Assembly (NCBI GenBank): GCA_035610365.1 | Contig: CM069436.1 | Span: 58,419,505-58,483,504 of the forward strand | Length of the DNA stretch: 64,000 nucleotides | Source: Aquatica leii | Taxonomy: Eukaryota > Arthropoda > Insecta > Coleoptera > Lampyridae | Reading direction: 5' to 3' | Part shown: positions 46,776 to 57,964 of the stretch, in pieces | Numbering within the stretch: the stretch's first letter is position 1 | Layout of the letters: each line of letters begins with the position of its first letter | The notes under the pieces: generated by a model | Told to the model about the DNA's origin: nothing | The model's database searches: none | The model's input: only the letters and a program-made list of their open reading frames with translations | Program-made: the position numbers and the translations under genes

Positions 46776-47119
46776 GTTCTTAATATTTAATATACACAAT
46801 ATTTAATATACACAAAAAGTTTTGTGTATCACACGCCCCCAAATATATTACAGGAATTTTTTCACACTCGCAAAACTAAAGCATGTTCTTTTTTCATCCA
46901 GCAAACTTTTAGTTCCATATTTCAGATCATCAACTTATTTTAAGACAGATTTTTTTTCTTAAAGTTTGTCATTTGTAACAACTTGGTAAACTACAATGGC
47001 GTTAACTAGTGCATTTTTATAGTACTATTTTATTCGTCGTTTGAGGCAATGGTAATAAGATTTCATCTAGTTGGATAAGTTAGTCAAAAATTTAGAATTA
47101 TAAACAATAATGGCCAACG

Positions 47120-48003
47120 GTTTTGTAATATTTTTTCTCTTTGTCGGACCGTTCTTGGCTCATCTCATGCGTTATGAGTATCCCGGAAATAGATTTCCGA
47201 GCAAAGATTTCGTACCTTTATAACTTCTTTCTCCGTTATCTAACAAATTTTCCAAAAGCGAAAATACACATTGTAAGAGGCGTTTCCGCGGAGGTGGATA
47301 TCTTTACCACAATAAATTTTAATGTTATATGTATATCCATTTTGAAGACAGATTTTATACAGTTTGATACCAAACTTATAGCATTCATTTTTGATATATT
47401 TGCATTGCAAGCGACTTTTGAATGGCATCATAGTTTCGTCAATGTTATTTCATGTTGTTAACTTTTTCTTATTATTACGTTGTCTTATAAAGACGATCAA
47501 ATTTATAAATGCCATTATTGGGTAGCTTAATATTATTGAAATGAATATTTGAAAGTAACTGTTCAAATATATTTTCTGTCGTTGTTTTTTTATATTTGTC
47601 GGGGACAAAAATTTGTACTCTTGATACTACTATCACAATTTCAATCCGCTCGTCCAGATTATGATCCCAAAAACTTTTTAAGTTCTTCGGAGTTTGTAGA
47701 AACTCACGATTTAGATTTTCGCGAACTTTCCAGATCAAACTTTTGTGATACATACATATTTGTTTGCTTAATAATGCATTTCATTATATCATTCGTTACG
47801 CAAAGATTGAAAAAAAGTTTTTTTATATACATATCGTATAATTCAACTCCAACAACGCCAAATTCGGTGGTAAATTTGTGTAAATGAGAACCGTAACTGT
47901 GTTCCAAATAAGATTTGACTATATTTCCTGGTTCAAACTGACTGAATCGTTTCTTAAGTTTGAGATTCTTTAAATATTTTTCTGTTGAAAAAATATCATA
48001 CAA
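47120..48003 (-). pseudogene. piggyBac-like transposase, partial
   Basis: The minus strand starts with the N-terminal part: KRFSQFEPGNIVKSYLEHS, VELYDMYIKKLFFNLCVTND, IMKCIIKQTNMYVSQKF. This matches the piggyBac segment before the catalytic core (P-xxFxxLFFDxELxxxIVxQTNxYA-Q). A deletion and frameshifts follow. Then MMPFKSRLQCKYIKNECYKF, GIKLYKICLQNGYTYNIKIY and CGKD at 47431-47280 match the DEsMxPFKGRxSFKQYIKxKPxKWGIKxFxLCxxxGYxxxxxIYxGK block. The DES aspartate lies just before the Met and is not preserved in frame. piggyBac transposases cut and paste at TTAA; the terminal repeats were not identified. Confidence 0.8.
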
Positions 48004-48070
48004 CGAGAAAAGTATTAATGAACTTACCTGAAAATTATTTAAGTTTCCATCGTTAGATCAAACGGTTATA

Positions 48071-48106
48071 AAGGGTGTTTTTTTAGTGCTTTAGGATTTT
48101 AAAATG
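48071..48106 (+). repeat. Left terminal inverted repeat of the 48071-49217 transposon
   Basis: The outer part AAGGGTGTTTTTTT is mariner-like (GGGTGTTT), followed by the 26-base block shared with the right end. Confidence 0.88.
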
Positions 48107-49182
48107 AAAAAAAAAACAAAGAAAATGTACAACGATTCCAAATATTTTCTTTTATTTGAAAGAGTATCCAATGTCATTTATTTTTGTTAATAATAACATT
48201 TAAATGTGCACCACGACTCCGTTGGCAGTACCACATTCGATCTACCTAATTTCGCAACACATTTTTGCACATTTCGGCAGGAATTCTAGCAATAACCTTT
48301 CTGATGTTCGCTTTGAGTGCTTCAATTGTTGTTGGATTATTAACGTAGCTCTTTGACTTCAGATATCCCCATAAAAAAAGTCACACGTTGTCAAATCACA
48401 AGATCTTGCTGGATATGACTTTTTCATGAGACAATTTTGTCGTTAAATTGTCTTTTCAGTAAATCGATGGTTTCATGGGCTGTATGATACGTAGCGACGT
48501 CCTGTTAGGACCAGAAGTCCTCTATATTGTTTTCAGCAATAATTTAAAAAAAAATAATTGCGTAACATCGCTCACTAATTAACTCCTTTAAAGGTGACAC
48601 GCCGACCAAGAGCATCTTCAAAAAAGTAAGGTCTAATGACACCACCGGCATGAATTGTACACCAGACTGTAACTTTTTGTGGATGCAACTGCGGTAAAAA
48701 CGTTCATTTTCCGTCAAATGTTCTAATGCCCATGCAGCACAGCCACGACGTATTCTATGGTCTGCTGGCTTCAAGTTGTGAACAAGTTGAATTTTAAAAG
48801 GAAACAAACCCAAATTGTTGCGTAACATTTTCCAGGTAGATGAAGTGGAAAGATTTAATTAACAATCACGAACACTCTCTCTTACTACTTCAATATTCCT
48901 TTTATTTCTCCCATTGCTTGCACGAATTGGTGTTTGAATATCCTGTATTGTAAATTCAGTTTCAAATTTATGCACAACATGACGGATTGTTTGCTGTTTG
49001 TCGATTACGTCGTCTATAACTTCCACGTAAACTACGATAAGTTGCAATAATTAAGCACTGATTTTCTAAATAAACTTTAATAATTTCATAACGTTGCGGC
49101 GTGAGATGATTCATAATGGAATGGCTTACAATAACCTACAAAACTATCAAACAAACTATGGTTGTCAAATGTACAGTGTTGC

Positions 49183-49217
49183 CATTTTAAAATCCTAAAG
49201 CACTAAAAACAGCTCAG
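49183..49217 (-). repeat. Right terminal inverted repeat of the same transposon
   Basis: It contains AAAATCCTAAAGCACT, the inverted copy of the left repeat. The outermost nine bases have drifted. Confidence 0.85.
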
Positions 49218-49221
49218 TATC

Positions 49222-52200
49222 AATTGGTTCAGTTTCTTCATTTGCCATATCAGGAAATACGTTAATATTGTTGTTATTTATTCCACGTTGTATATTTGCA
49301 CTTTTGCCAAAAAGCTTATTAATTGTTATTTAATGGTATATTTAGAAGTTGTATTATTTTGTTTTTTATGAACCAAAAAGAACTTTGCGTATACAATTCG
49401 GTCTTTTTAATAAAAACAGTTTTTCATTTACTCAAGTAAGTTTACTGTAAGGAAATCTAATCGTTGTTTTTTAACGGTGTTTTGCATTCTATTGTAATTA
49501 AAACGAAATAAGTACTTTGGAAATACACTGTAAAGTGTACTCAAATACCTATAGTATTATAAGATATTTTATTAGATACTATCAGGAATGTGACGGTATT
49601 TTATTAACATTGTTTTTCTGAGATTATATACGTGTTCTCTCTTAAACTTTGGATACAATTTAAATTAGTCGTTTTTGAAAAGATATTTCCATTCATTCAA
49701 AAATTTGTCGATAAAAAACTTCAATGTCAGATTTACGTTTATGTATTTTTTTCTTTGTGACCTTTATTTTTTTATTATCTTTGTTAACATAGAATCTTAT
49801 CTTTAATTGCATGAATGACTTCAAAACATCCTCGAGACATAGTTACAACGGGGAATTAGTACAATTTTGTAGTTGGGTTTTGATTCCAATGTTCAATTTG
49901 GCTTAACCCGTAATTGAGATTTTGCGGTATCAAATTTGATTCAACTTCCGGACAAACTTTGACTTGTATATGTTACCGATAAAACAACTTTACTTTTGAA
50001 CCAAACATTATGATAATAATGATAAATTTTGCTCGTAATTTGAGATTTTAATTTCTGTTTTATTAATTTATTATATTTTTCACGATCTTTCTAACAAATT
50101 GATGAATACTATTATTACATCAAATTAAATAACCAAAATTTGATCTAAATTGATTTTCATGAAAATTTAATTATCTCGTAAACTTTTTGGTGCTTCTTTA
50201 TAATAATTAATGATCGTTAGAAATTAAACCTGGAAAATATTAAAAATTGGTTCGTTTAAAGTGTAACTTATTTTGGTTGTATTATTTTTATTAAGTTGGG
50301 TTTTTCGGCTAATACCATTTATATAAATGTAATTTTAATTTTTAATACTTTAAGCTTTTGCATCCGGTTATTAAACTGAGTAGACGCTTGCTCAATAATC
50401 TGATTTATTGCGTTTTTAAAAGGTTTTTTTTAATGGAATCAACTTTTTCTTTGCAAATAAGTTTATGTAGAAAAAAAACTTTTTTTGAAGTGTGCGTTCT
50501 TGTATTCCGTTTGGAATAAGATCGGAAAATTTAGCTTCAAACTTGCATGAAAAGGAATGTGGTGATGTATTACTTCGAGTTATTCATAATAATCAATTTC
50601 AGTATCTTTAAATGACTTGTAACCTCTTGTGTATAAAGTTCTTCTCTGATTTCATAAATAAAATTTTTAAATCAATCAAAATAATGTTATCTGTTAACTG
50701 CAACAACTTCGTTTTTATTATAAAAAATTATTTAAAAAATGTATTTAAGTGAAAACTGTAACAACACCAGTTCTATAATAGTTTATACAAAAGTATTTAA
50801 TTAGCCTACATCATTTAGAAATCATCATTGGCGTAATTGATTAAATAAGAATCTGAAAAGTATTAAAGAAATCAAAGCAAGCAATAGAGAATTAAGAACA
50901 ATCAGTTTATACACAATTGAATTTTTTTTAATAAACACGTGTATAAAATTGGTATTACTCATAATAACAAAAGTTAGTAGTAGTTTCTTTTGTTTGAGTA
51001 AGAAAACATGTAAAAAATTTTATTACATTTTATTAAAAATTCACGCTTCTGACGCTTTGGGAAATGCATAAATTAAACCAAAGTTATAGGTTTACCTTTA
51101 TCGCTTGAATCATATTTTTCACACGTATTTCATAATTTTGCAAAACACAATAGCTGAAAAAATCCAAGGATGACTAAAGCACATCGGCAAAAGTTTTCTG
51201 AGTACTTTTATAATATTAGCATACAATTTTTTATTGACGGAACTAAAACTCTAACTCATAGGAAAATACTAATACGCCAATCTCTTTCGCTTGCATCTAC
51301 AAAGGCAAAGGACTTCTACGGCAAACGTGAGAGAAATACACGTTAGCGATTTTCCAGAATGGCAAAAAAGACCCTACCGAGATTTTTAAATTTTAGAAAT
51401 GCAACAACGTAAGAGACACAAAAAAAATCTTTTGCGGCACAAAAACAAATACGTTAAAAGCGAAAAACAAAGACAATTTTAAGTGTGTTTACATCAATCC
51501 CAAAATATTAAAAACACTTGATGTGGTTCGACCATTGTATTCAATTAGCCCATAAAGCAGAATAGTCTTAAAGTACTGTCAAAAACAAAAGTTTTCCGTA
51601 CCTTTGCATTTAGCTTTAGTAGGTAATTTCAATTTCCTCGTTCATTGTGGTAGTCTATTTATTTATGTAAATCAAACCAGTCGTAAAGCGATTTCGTGCT
51701 TTCTCGATACTTACATAATAAGAAATTTGAGTGACAGCTGTTGTAAATCTATTAAACGAACTTTTAATTCTAAACGCGTTTTCTGTTTTTTAATAGGATT
51801 ATTTACGTTTATTCAGTTATATGTTCAAAATCATTATTTATTTTGATACTATGTTGTCAACTACAAGACTACGCGATGTAATTAAAGCAACATAATCGTA
51901 TTGAAGTTGTTTGTAACTACCTACGTCGTGCTGTCATATCCATACTTACCGTTAATTAAGATCGATATAGCATTTGGATTATACTGTATTTCATTTTAAT
52001 GGATTTCGAAAATATTCGTTTTTGATGCTTAGATGTGTGTTTTTTTCCTACTATTTACGATTTTAAATTAAAACGTTTTCTTTTCGATTTATTATTAATT
52101 TTGTTTTTATTACTTTTAAAATAGATATGCTACAGTACACCGAATGTAAACGTTTTATTAATCCTAAAACGCTTTGAAGGTACGCATATACTACAGAAGC

Positions 52201-53380
52201 TTTATTAAAACCCGTTTCTTACGTGACCTAACATTGTTTTAGGTTGGTAGTAACAGTAACATTCTTAAAAAATCATTCTGACTTTTTGTTTAAATCCGAT
52301 GTCATATATTTTTAGTTGTTTTTCTTATTCTCTATGTTCATATTTTAAAACAATTATTATCGACAAAATACACATGAAGGCTTATCATACTCAATGCACC
52401 TGTTGTCAAAAACTTTTACAATTGCATGGAACAGAGTCCTAATAAATTGCTAGCAAAATTGTATGCAGCAATTCTAAATTCAATTTTTAATTCATAAGCA
52501 TACAATTTTTACAATTGTCAGTCAAAAAATGTGTACAATTTTGTGATTGGTTTAATCAACATTTAAGCAACGATAATCTGTTGGATTTAACTTTTTTATG
52601 AACCAAGCATGGTTTTAGTTAAGTGGATATGTAAAAACTCAACATTATCGTACTTGGGCAACTAAAAATTGATACAGACTATATGAACCAATTCGTATTA
52701 TAATATATTGGTTTTATTTGAGTTAAATAGTACGATGGTAACAAAAGTGTAACCTGTAGATACCTGAATTCTACTATAAGGATCTAGTTATTAATTCTAT
52801 ACGTGGAAATCTTTCACGAGATGGCGTATGTTTATATGTATATATATATGGAGTATACGTATTTTTTGAGTGCTAGGGACGAGAAAATAGAAATATTTTT
52901 GTAAACTTATTTTACTATAAAAATGTTTTAGATTTATATCCTACTTATATTTTTATAGAACAATAAATTAGTTAGTAAACTTCAGAAATATTTTTTTGCT
53001 ACTGTGTGGTTATTTTTTGTAAATACTTTTACCTGGTTTTTTGTTTCATGAATTCAAAACTGCTGAATTTGCCAATTAACAAAAACATCTTACATAAAAC
53101 GTTTTTATCTACAACTGTCATATAATGACTATGATTTCACACTCATTGAAATATCATAATGACCTTTATTACCGCACTAATTATTTTTTAATTTGTTACC
53201 GCATTAATGTATTAATATAAATTAATGCCAGATGCTGACATTTAGTGACAATACTGTACCTATGCCTATTGTTAAGGTAACACAAATTTTTACTTGGCGT
53301 ATTTTGTATTCAATTTTTAAAGTAATTATTTTTACTCAAATAATTATTATAATCGTAATAGTTATAGTTGTAGATAAAAT
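49222..53380. other. AT-rich intronic DNA, nothing recognised
   Basis: More than 4 kb without a readable motif. The slightly less AT-rich patch at 51240-51380 and the frame at 51604-51846 were inspected and show no known domain. TA-rich simple sequence occurs near 52830-52850. Confidence 0.55.
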
Positions 53381-53384
53381 GTTA

Positions 53385-54475
53385 TAGGATTCAGCCTTAT
53401 CTTCGATGTGCCGATGACAATTTAATTAACAGAGCGCCAAAATGGGGAGAAATATAAACTGCAGATGCGCGTTTTCAACGCTTAAGGTATATAAATTGAC
53501 ACACAAATATATAAATTATATTTACTTCAACGATAACTAAAAAGAATAAAATAGCAAGTAGAATAAGACATTTTTGTTTTTATTGTCAGAACACTACTAT
53601 TTACAATCTGCTCATGGAGCAATAAGTAAATTATATGGAATAAATGGTGGTGTGAGAATAGAAACAGACGTTCTTTAACGTCGCTTCAGTTATAACTATA
53701 GCATATAAAAATGCTAGGCAGTAGATACTTGATATTTAGTTTTAAAATTTAGTCTTTAAATCAAGGGTATACTGCCTTTTAAGCCTACGGTTATCTAAGT
53801 TGTTGTTTAATGCCAGTGTATTTGGTCGAATAAGAAATATATAACACCTAATGGTTTGCAAACAACATCACAGTAAAACTAATATTAACATACCCTTAAA
53901 TTAGGCAACGCTTTGCACGTATAAGCAGTAAATGGCTTAACGTTGCATTCAGAAAATTAAATTTGGTGAATACAAAAAATATTAAAGTATCACGAAATTA
54001 TAGTGATTACACAATAATGAAACAAAGCGCAGGGTTAAAACTTGTTACATAAATACAAAAGATTGCGTGACAACAAGTGTATATGTCGATCCATTCGTGC
54101 ATGCGACCAACTCCATAACAAAAAATTAAGTATAAGAATCAAGGTCGTATTCTTATTCTTAACATGCGATTAGCTAATGGCATATCAAAACATCTCCTTA
54201 AAATTCATGCAAGTTAAGCTGATACACATATACAATCATACTATCACAAATAATATGCTAATATTTTCAATGATAATTAAAACTAAAGTGCGCTAAGCTT
54301 TCCAAAGTCGTTTAAGTTATATTAACAGATGCGCCACCAATTCTTTGTAATTATTTGTCCTAACAAAAGTTGTACAAACGTTGCTTTCAATAACGTAGCT
54401 TAGTGGCTGACATGATCGACATCTAACTAATATGGTTTAGTATGCCTTATTTCTCAGTCATTGAAATTTTCCAAG
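53385..54475 (-). repeat. Dispersed LTR-like family, copy 3 (most diverged, longest)
   Basis: The blocks are AGAGCGCCAAAATGGGGAG (53430), GCAACGCTTTGCACGTATAA (53905), GATTAGCTAATGGCA (54169) and ACTATCACAAATAAT (54239), ending near GAAATTTTCC (54464). All occur in the same order as in copy 2. The terminal GAAATTTTCC is shared with copy 2 (36191). No coding sequence is recognisable. Confidence 0.55.
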
Positions 54476-55049
54476 GTAATAAATACGTTCGCGTGACCAA
54501 ACTTGCTGTGATCATAAAAGAGAAATTAAATTGCGCCGTAAAATGGAAATACATTCTTACTCTATCGAATCTCTTACATGCAACACATCAAAGTCGCAAT
54601 TGATTTACCCACTAATAGCGAGAACATTTCACGACACTTGAAATGTAAAAATCACTGGGCTTGTTAACGTTAACACGCGTGCTCTTTCATACACATTAGA
54701 AGCGGAAATACTTACCAGTAACTTCCAGGGCGTAAATGACATTTAAGACCGTGCGAAATTCATACAGCATAGAAAACCGTACCAAGCTTTTTTTAACATA
54801 ACAATTAATACAGAAGGTCTGATATATACGCTCAGAAACTTAGTTATAGATATGCATTCTCTAATCGATCACATTATTATGGTTTACAAATACCTGCTTT
54901 ACTATTTTGATTCGTTATTGAGCAAAACTGGTTAGAGGATTTTCGTAATTTTTTTCTCTATTTTAGAAGAGGTAATACAATTGCGAAAATTTATTAACAG
55001 ACTGCCGAAATTTATGACATTCATATATGTTTTACACATTAATCCTCTA

Positions 55050-56110
55050 CTCCTTAATGCGTTTTCGGGCGTTGGATGGCAGTCTTTAGTTCAGTATCCA
55101 TTTTTTCCATGTTTTTGTCTCTTTCGCTATGGTATTCATTCCGTCTATTGTTACTCCCTTTTCTGCACCTGTTTCTTTGGTTTGTTCCATCTATTTTCTT
55201 CTGGGTCTGCCTCTTTGTTTTTTGGTTGGTTTTCCGGCTTCCATTCTTGTTTATTTATTGGATTTAGAGGATACTTGTGTCCTATTACTGTTTCTAACTG
55301 ATTGTGTTTTTTTTTATTTGCTTAGTTATCTTGTCTGTTATAGTTACAAAGAGCAAAAGGCTTAAGCTGTAGCCTTGCTTAATTCTTTTATTTATTTGAA
55401 AATCAATCGATCTTTGCGCAACTAATTGTACTTTTACTCTGACTGTTTTATATGTACTTTTTATAGCACTTACCAGTTTTTTGTCTACTTTCTGTTGTTT
55501 TGGCGCTTTCCAAATATCGGTTTTGTTTACCATATCAAAAGCAGCTTTCAGGCCAACAAACGTGAGATACAGTTCGTCTCCTTCTGATTGTATATAGATG
55601 TATGAATGTTGCTTCTTCTTTTCCTAATTTTAGTTCTGTTTGATTGTTTAACTTTCTCTATTCTATTCCTATTGTTTTATGTAATTGCGTTTTTTTTTCA
55701 GGATTTCTTTTTTGATATCTTAATTCCTTTTTTACTATGCTTCTCTTTATTTCTCTGCATTTCTTTTGTTTGGTTATATCGTTTCCACGTTATCTTCTTT
55801 TCTTTTACCATTTCACTTATATCTTTGGTACGTCAACTTATCATTTTCGTCTGCTTGTTGTATTTTCTTATTTCACATATTTTTTCTGCTGCTTTTTTTG
55901 AAGTTTTCTTAAAGGAATTCTATCTTTCTTCTAGTGTCTACGTTGATTTTAGATTTCTTTAAAATGCCTTGTCTGTTTTTTCTGGTATTTTTCTTTACTT
56001 GCTGCATTTTTAAGTTTGTGTATTATCAAACTACTATATTTTTTGTTTCTTGGTTTTAGCTTGATATTTTGTTGTTGTTGCGTTATTCTGCCATAAATGT
56101 ATATTTATCT
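55050..56110 (-). pseudogene. RTE/CR1-like LINE: RT segment and C-terminal tail
   Basis: On the minus strand, from 56090 downward, a lysine-rich linker (KKSKINVDTRRKIEFL, KRWKRYNQTKEMQ) resembles the stretch between endonuclease and RT. The RT fingers and palm follow: GDELYLTFVGLKAAFDMVNK (AFD motif A, 55525-55590), VSAIKSTYKTVRVKVQ, DFQINKRIKQGYSLSLLLFV (motif B). The YADD region is missing. The frame resumes in the typical basic tail at 55240-55090 with KPTKKQRGRPRRKWMEQTKE, GVTIDGMNTIAKETKTWKKW (family pattern RGRPRxRWxDxVxxD---GV-W--A--RxxWR). Long hydrophobic + strand frames here are antisense shadows of this Lys/Glu-rich coding strand. The endonuclease part lies beyond an insertion, at 57485-57960. 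Confidence 0.75.
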
Positions 56111-56149
56111 TCTAATAGTTAATGCTACACAGTATTTCCTATTAATAAG

Positions 56150-57480
56150 TCGTTCATTAACCGATTATGATTATTCCGTTTGCTACAAGCTTTTAGTAAT
56201 TTACGAACCTTGCACGACCAATTTGCTGTAGGATTGAAACAATACCTATCGGAGAGAGGGGAGGTTCAAGTGATTTTATTTTAAAGGGCGCCAGATCTCT
56301 TTTTGCTAATATAGCTCCTGTTAGATCAGCACAGGAGACTCGAAGCTTGTATAAAATTTTAAGGTTCGTAAAGCTGGAGGAATTGAAGAAAGAAACCAAA
56401 TCGTTAACAACAATTGTGTTTTAATTAATGTTAGAAGGATAACTTAGATGAAAATTTTAATCAATAACAAGTTGAGATAATTTGAGAGCATCACAGTACA
56501 TAAATTTAGTTCGAGTAGAAGTATACGTAAGTACTAAAACATCAGAAGTATCGGCAACTTACAATACACTTAAAACCTAAGTGTAACAACCAGGACAAAC
56601 AAAAATCTTTGTAGGTAAATTACATTAATAATAATAAATGACAGTTGACGTAATCAGCATGCAATAACAATTTAACTTTAACTAATTAAGTAATACTAAC
56701 AAGAAGCAAATCATTTTCAACGTTTCCACACGATTAATAAATATAATTTATGAACAGCATCGTAGCGACAACGAATAGTTAAAATCAGAAATTGACTTAC
56801 CAAGATCCTGAATCCTGTACTTTTAGAAAACGTTTCCCTACTAGCTTCCTGTAATCAAACTACCTGCAAATAATCGTGTCTACTTGGTCACTCACAAACT
56901 CTACAACAGGTAAAAAGAAACATTTATAAAAGGTAAGAGAACCGAAACGTATCGTATACTGTTACACATGCCCTTTCGTCTAAGGTGGTATTAGTTATCA
57001 ATTGCCTCCAAATCGAAATATCAATCGTATCTGGTACGTATGCACTTTCGTACATGGTGGTATTATTTAATCGTCAATTGCCTTCGAATAGAAATTCAAT
57101 TGTGGCTGCCCTTGTATCGCAGAGTTCACAGGTCCCATGCTTCCTATTAGAATTTCTCCAACGTAGATTTTAAACTTGTACAGACAAGGAAACCCAGATT
57201 TGGGAGCTAGCATATGGCGCTAATGAAAAGAAATTACCGTTAATCCAAAAACGAATAGAAAACACTTACCCTGCATTGAAAAAAATATTTAATTATAGAT
57301 ATTTTCATTATACATCGTGTCACAACACGTGGATGTTTTAAGACATTAATTTTGATTTACGCAGGCATCAGGTTATGTAGCGAACGATGTCACAGTAAAA
57401 ATGAAGGGACCAGCGATGCCCGACAGATGGCGTCAAGAAATGGAAAAGTAACCTTAATTCAACCAATATACAGGGTAGTG
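56150..57480 (-). repeat. 1.3 kb non-coding insertion in the LINE, possible distant LTR-like copy
   Basis: This block separates the endonuclease and RT parts of the LINE. It is non-coding. It contains AAAGGGCGCCAGATC (56283), TAAGTGTAACAACCAGG (56579) and AGCATATGGCGCTAATG (57209). These are in the order of the blocks GCGCCAAAACGG, AAGTTGTAACAACAA and ACATATGGCGTTATCAC of the LTR-like family, at comparable spacing. It could be a diverged fifth copy, but similarity between the blocks is poor. Direct target duplications were not identified. Confidence 0.35.
56954..57108. repeat. Two-unit tandem repeat of about 72-80 bases
   Basis: CTTTCGT, GGTGGTATTA, TCAATTGCC-TC-AAT-GAAAT-CAAT and GTATCTG / GTGGCTG occur in the same order in both units. 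GGTGGTATTA is at 56984 and again at 57056. It lies inside the non-coding insertion. Confidence 0.7.
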
Positions 57481-57484
57481 CATT

Positions 57485-57960
57485 TTTAAATTTATGCACG
57501 TAACACGTTTCTATGTCAGACTTTTTTCTTTATACCCGTCTATGCAACCCATTCCTATTTTGGTCTTTACTTACTCTCTTGTTTCAGTCACACATTATTA
57601 TCGTTTTCTTCATTTACTGCATCTTGTATTTGTCTGCATAAAAGTACGCCGTTTCTTCTTCTACGATTCTCTCTACTGGTGCATAATTTTGGTAATGTTA
57701 ATTGTTTTTCTAGGTTTAAAGTTATTGTTATTATTCTTGTATTTATTGCCTTAACGTTTGTTATTTCTTTGTTTATTTCTTCACTGGTTATGGTTCTTTG
57801 CTTTTGTTTTGTGTCTAATCCCGAGTAATGTAGGATATATTTAATTATTGAATATGTGTTTCTTTTGCCCTTTTTTTAGTTTCCCTTATTCTTGGTATTT
57901 GTCTGTTTTTTTCTGACAGTTTTATTTTTTTCTCTCTTAATGTCCAGAGTCGGGATGATG
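57485..57960 (-). pseudogene. RTE/CR1-like LINE: AP-type endonuclease fragment
   Basis: The minus strand, over several frames, reads like the first half of an AP-type LINE endonuclease. There is a Lys-rich segment, then YILHYSGLDTKQKQRTITSE (57835-57780), EEINKEI, a TRIITITLNLE run, then YAPVERIVEEETAYFYADKY (57680-57620). Family pattern: LIYSGVExxxRAxxGVAI, IxxxYxNxIxxxxxVNERIxxxxxxxxxxxxxIxxVYAPxExxxEExxxFYxxL. The catalytic GDFN is not visible; it should lie just past the point where similarity is lost near 57485. Orientation and order agree with the RT part at 55050-56110, so I treat the two as one element split by 56150-57480. Confidence 0.62.
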
Positions 57961-57964
57961 TTGC

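Larger units (their letters stand above)
48071..49217 (-). mobile_element. IS630/mariner-superfamily transposon with intact TIRs
   Basis: This is a complete but dead DNA transposon. A 26-base stretch containing AGTGCTTTAGGATTTT is repeated perfectly inverted at 48081-48106 and 49183-49208. The outer bases are similar (AAGGGTG against CTGAGCTG), and TA flanks both ends (48069-48070, 49218-49219), as expected for TA target duplication. The minus-strand transposase starts MNHLTPQRYEIIKVYLENQC (49114). It continues TIRHVVHKFETEFTIQDIQT, ASNGRNKRNIEVVRESV, LRNNLGLFPFKIQLVHNLKP, RRGCAAWALEHLTENERFYR, VTVWCTIHAGGVIRPYFFED, QQDVATYHTAHETIDLLKRQ, and ends SRGAHLNVII. The first catalytic block (IIFSDEAHF-type) between FYR and the HPQKVTVWC region is deleted. 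The spacing of the later acidic residues in relatives suggests the DD41D-type group. Stops and frameshifts abound. Confidence 0.88.

Noticed and set aside
55606..55962. A 118-codon + strand hydrophobic frame that looks like a membrane protein
   Set aside because: It is the antisense of the Lys/Glu-rich LINE linker on the minus strand. The hydrophobicity comes from TTT/CTT complements of AAA/AAG codons.
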